This document shows positions 61,629-64,000 of a stretch of DNA of 64,000 bases, piece by piece. Made by a program: the position numbers and the translations under genes. The first letter of the stretch is position 1; each line of letters begins with the position of its first letter. A model generated the notes under the pieces. That model had not been told where the DNA came from. It saw only the letters and a list, made by a program, of their open reading frames with translations, and did no database searches. Location of the stretch: assembly GCF_003991905.1 (NCBI RefSeq), contig NZ_RSCL01000024.1, positions 1 to 64,000 on the forward strand. Reading direction: 5' to 3'. The stretch comes from Dulcicalothrix desertica PCC 7102. GTDB taxonomy: Bacteria; Cyanobacteriota; Cyanobacteriia; Cyanobacteriales; Nostocaceae.

Positions 61629-62546
61629 ATGACAAATTTTTTACAAGAACGTGGGCATCTTTTGACGGAGCAAGTCAACCCCAACAGCTTAAACTTAGAC
61701 CAGCTAAGTTCGCTTGAGTTAGTAGAGTTATTTAATGTAGAAGACCAACGCGCAATTGACGCAGTTGCAGCAGCCAAACACGAACTAGCAGAAGCAATTG
61801 ACTGTATTGCAGCAGGTTTAAGTTTAGGTGGGCGCCTATTTTACATTGGTGCAGGAACTTCAGGAAGGTTAGGAGTATTAGACGCAGCAGAATGTCCACC
61901 AACTTTTTGTACACCTCCTGAACTCGTACAAGGGATAATAGCAGGTGGGAATGATGCCTTAGTTCGTAGTTCCGAAGATTTAGAAGACCGTGCAGAAGAT
62001 GGAGAAGCTGCAATGGTCGAACGTAATGTAAGTAAAAACGACGCAGTAGTTGGTATCACCGCAGGTGGCACAACACCGTATGTTCACGGAGCATTGAAAG
62101 CAGCAAAAACGCGCGGCGCCACAACAATATTTATAGCCTGTGTACCAGCAGAACAAGTAAAAGCAGACGTTGACATCGATATTCGCTTATTAACTGGGCC
62201 CGAAATACTAGCAGGGTCAACTCGTTTAAAAGCAGGCACAGTCACAAAACTAGCCTTAAACATCCTGTCAACAGGTACAATGGTACGTTTAGGTAAAGTT
62301 TACGGCAACCGCATGGTCGATGTCGCAGTCACAAACAACAAACTGCGTGACCGTGCATTACGCATACTTCAAGACCTTACAGGTTTAGGTCGCGACGCTG
62401 CAAACTCACTCCTTGAAAATAGCGGCAAATGGGTAAAATTAGCGCTATTAATGCATTCAACTAACTTAGATAAACAAGCTGCAGAACAACTATTATCAAA
62501 ACATCAAGGTAATCTTAGAGCAGCGATAGAAAATTGCAACTCCTGA
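61629..62546 (+). CDS. murQ: N-acetylmuramic acid 6-phosphate etherase
   Basis: A 305-residue SIS-domain lyase that cleaves the ether bond of MurNAc-6-phosphate to GlcNAc-6-phosphate and lactate, the step following AnmK. Start ATG 61629 (MTNFLQERGHLLTEQVNPNSLNLD); the frame extends to 61581 but without family similarity. Motifs: GAGTSGRLGVLDAAECPPTF (about 66-85), SSEDLEDRAEDG, GITAGGTTPYV, TRLKAGTVTKLALNILST and GKVYGNRMVDV. Length is normal. The stop is followed at once by a short ATCCGTT repeat. Confidence 0.97.
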   Translation: MTNFLQERGHLLTEQVNPNSLNLDQLSSLELVELFNVEDQRAIDAVAAAKHELAEAIDCIAAGLSLGGRLFYIGAGTSGRLGVLDAAECPPTFCTPPELVQGIIAGGNDALVRSSEDLEDRAEDGEAAMVERNVSKNDAVVGITAGGTTPYVHGALKAAKTRGATTIFIACVPAEQVKADVDIDIRLLTGPEILAGSTRLKAGTVTKLALNILSTGTMVRLGKVYGNRMVDVAVTNNKLRDRALRILQDLTGLGRDAANSLLENSGKWVKLALLMHSTNLDKQAAEQLLSKHQGNLRAAIENCNS

Positions 62547-62615
62547 TGAACGGATGTAACGGATAAGATATTTGTAGGTTGGGTTACGCGAAGCGCGCAA
62601 CCCAACATAAACACC
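62547..62615. repeat. ATCCGTT half-repeat and GTTGGGTT hairpin
   Basis: GATGAACGGATGTAACGGATAAG follows the murQ stop. It is followed by TAGGTTGGGTTACGCGAAGCGC-type sequence with its inverse GCGCAACCCAAC, a hairpin of about 8+ bp that is a widespread bacterial repeat and may serve as a terminator. Confidence 0.7.
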
Positions 62616-62634
62616 ACACTATTTTCCAAATCAT

Positions 62635-63237
62635 CTAACTGTTTTGCACAATCTCCGATAAAATACCAAGTAATCGTTCTACTGGTTCGAGCGAAATTTC
62701 TACTTTATCTATGTATAAAGTTTGATTTTCTAGTCGCATAAACCTCCATAAACTGCCAGTAGTAACACAACCGTAAATACTGTTTATCGATTGATTATTT
62801 GTTGCGTTATATATTTGTGCTGCAACCATTTCGGCGCCGCACTGCCCTAAACCACTGTTAATGTCCTGGTTTTTTGCTTCGACTAAAGTCATTACTGGAG
62901 CGGCAATAAAAAATTGTTCACTGCTTTTACTAATTAAAAAATCAGGATTGCCATTTAAGCCACGTTCTGGCTCAACTGAAAATTCCTTTCCAGAAAAAAC
63001 AGATATTTGAGAATTTATGTTACGTTTTAGTTCTAATAAAATTGGGAAAATGATTAATTCTCCACGTGCTTTTTCTGTGTCAATAGCTGTTGCCAAAGGG
63101 ACGTTATATTCTAATAATGCTTGTAGTAAATCACTTGGATTTACTGGTTGTATATTAGGAAATAATCGAACATTTTCTACTAAGGTTAAATTAAATTCAC
63201 TAATAAGATTTTTTAGAGTAAATTTGTTATAAGGCAT
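62635..63237 (-). CDS. PD-(D/E)XK-like protein of unknown function
   Basis: A 200-residue protein from ATG 63237 (a TTG three codons earlier is possible). Residues about 95-120 carry NPDFLIS, followed 14 residues on by MTLVEAKNQ, the spacing of a PD-(D/E)XK nuclease core (Asp ... Glu-x-Lys), suggesting a metal-dependent nuclease or nuclease-derived fold. The family is common as orphan genes in cyanobacteria (similar to Uma2-like or DUF group proteins). No restriction methylase is adjacent. Function not demonstrated. Confidence 0.75.
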   Translation of the reverse strand: MPYNKFTLKNLISEFNLTLVENVRLFPNIQPVNPSDLLQALLEYNVPLATAIDTEKARGELIIFPILLELKRNINSQISVFSGKEFSVEPERGLNGNPDFLISKSSEQFFIAAPVMTLVEAKNQDINSGLGQCGAEMVAAQIYNATNNQSINSIYGCVTTGSLWRFMRLENQTLYIDKVEISLEPVERLLGILSEIVQNS

Positions 63238-63428
63238 GTTAATCAATAAATTATTGCCTTTATTATTTTATCACTTTGAGATTTCAAGTACGTGAAGCAT
63301 TCAAAGTATACAGCATAAATATAGATTCTACCCTATGGGAAAACTCCGTTTACGCCACGCTCGGAATGATAATTTATACACTCAACGTTTATATGTTGAA
63401 AGTTTATGTTTTAACTATAGCAAAGGAG

Positions 63429-63653
63429 ATGCAGGTAATATTATCTAGCTTTTCAGCTATATGCAGATGTTCAGCTATTATTATTTTTATAATTACACTA
63501 AGTACTGGATTATACGTAATTTGTTGCGTTATTTTAAGCTTTGGTGCTTGGATAGCAGTGGTTACACTTAGTTTAGCGCTGTTTGTTCTGTGGGGCGCCA
63601 TTTGGGTAAGTAATGGAGTTTTAGTTTATTTTCAAACTGCAAGGAATTTTTAA
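63429..63653 (+). CDS. Small membrane protein, uncertain
   Basis: The frame is open from 63276. The best-supported portion is the last ~75 codons, from ATG 63429 (an earlier ATG is at 63396 in frame): two hydrophobic helices (CSAIIIFIITLSTGLYVICCVIL and AWIAVVTLSLALFVLWGAIWV). An AAAGGAG lies directly against ATG 63429, too close for normal use, so the start is unsettled. No family recognised. A hydrophobic AT-rich frame can arise by chance, hence the low score. Confidence 0.4.
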   Translation: MQVILSSFSAICRCSAIIIFIITLSTGLYVICCVILSFGAWIAVVTLSLALFVLWGAIWVSNGVLVYFQTARNF

Positions 63654-63974
63654 AAATTAAATTAACTATTTTGTGGAGCGGGTGTTTTTACCCGTCTTTA
63701 GATATCTAACTGAATATTGGAACGGGCAAGGATGCCCATTCCACAAGAGTTACACAAGAAAATATTCTAAATTTTTTATTTGGTGGTTGTTAAATAAATG
63801 TAACTTATAATTACAATAATACATTAAGTTTTGTAAATATAGAAGATACACGGATTTAAATTATTTTTAGCGCAAAATAAATTACATATAATACGTAGAA
63901 ACTCTGTTGGCGTTATAACTACACGCGAGCATAATCAGAATTACACGTTCAGGGTAAAATTACTATTAGGGATT
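63654..63974. other. Intergenic region with two hairpin repeats
   Basis: Contains GTGGAGCGGGTGTTTTTACCC at about 63674 and its inverted relative ACGGGCAAGGATGCCCATTCC at about 63722, forming a compound inverted repeat of the GGCATCC family (about 63669-63746). The remaining 230 bases are AT-rich with no gene. Confidence 0.6.
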
Positions 63975-64000
63975 ATGCAACGCCAAGAATTAGGAGATTT
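63975..64000 (+). CDS. Possible gene start cut by window end
   Basis: ATG 63975 followed by MQRQELGD, with AGGGATT directly upstream (AGGG three to five bases away). Only eight codons are inside the window, so neither the family nor the reality of the gene can be judged. Confidence 0.25.

Overview
The window is from a cyanobacterium, most likely a filamentous (Nostocales-type) one. Diagnostic genes are psaK (photosystem I), nblA (phycobilisome turnover), ldpA (redox input to the circadian clock), a ycf45-like R3H ATPase, a Psb32-like TPM protein and a TamB-like protein. The DNA is AT-rich, signalling genes are very numerous, and intergenic regions are full of small palindromic repeats. By eye I count about 112 copies of the palindrome GGCGCC, against roughly 4 expected at about 40% GC. 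The usual cyanobacterial HIP1 octamer GCGATCGC was not seen. GGCGCC therefore looks like an alternate highly iterated palindrome. No tRNA, rRNA or CRISPR array was recognised.

Layout. 0-7 kb: anmK (peptidoglycan recycling), an unknown gene, a large hybrid histidine kinase and a Ser/Thr kinase. 7-20 kb: a housekeeping stretch with nblA, a PP2C phosphatase, a UbiB/ABC1 kinase, an M48 protease, psaK, dapB, precorrin-8X methylmutase, a TPM protein, Ap4A phosphorylase, a Rieske protein and an ABC ATPase. 20-23 kb: a scarred segment with hsp20, the C-terminal end of an Omp85 gene lying back to back with the C-terminal end of a LuxR-type regulator, a MITE-like element, then the ABC permease that probably partners the ATPase. 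23-34 kb: a GAF photoreceptor-like kinase, REC-GGDEF-EAL, REC-histidine kinase, ldpA and ycf45. 34-38 kb: an accessory patch with a gene broken by an in-frame TAG, a HEPN-like ORF, a P-loop ATPase with no usable start, remnants of a histidine kinase and an IS5-like transposase, and a serine-recombinase-like protein without catalytic residues. 38-44 kb: surface proteins (two FAS1 proteins, one with SLH repeats), a glycogen-debranching-type glucosidase and a pentapeptide-repeat protein. 44.7-50.4 kb: four consecutive same-strand two-component genes. 50.4-53.5 kb: a MobA-like transferase beside a deletion scar joining a truncated xanthine dehydrogenase gene to a truncated Ser/Thr-kinase/AAA gene. 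53.6-64 kb: a cNMP-binding kinase, a 1,879-residue TamB-like protein, a DUF3110 protein, murQ, a PD-(D/E)XK-like protein and a small membrane ORF.

How the genes connect. anmK and murQ, at opposite ends, are two steps of anhydro-MurNAc recycling. The kinases, response regulators and phosphatase form a dense signalling set, several of them built from near-identical modules. Repeats are not confined to intergenic DNA: a GCTGAGT hairpin element lies in frame inside both ldpA and a hybrid kinase, and other repeat families supply the last codons of some genes.

Limits: everything was read by eye without database searches. Family assignments rest on remembered motifs, repeat counts are manual, and deletion or frameshift claims assume an error-free assembly.
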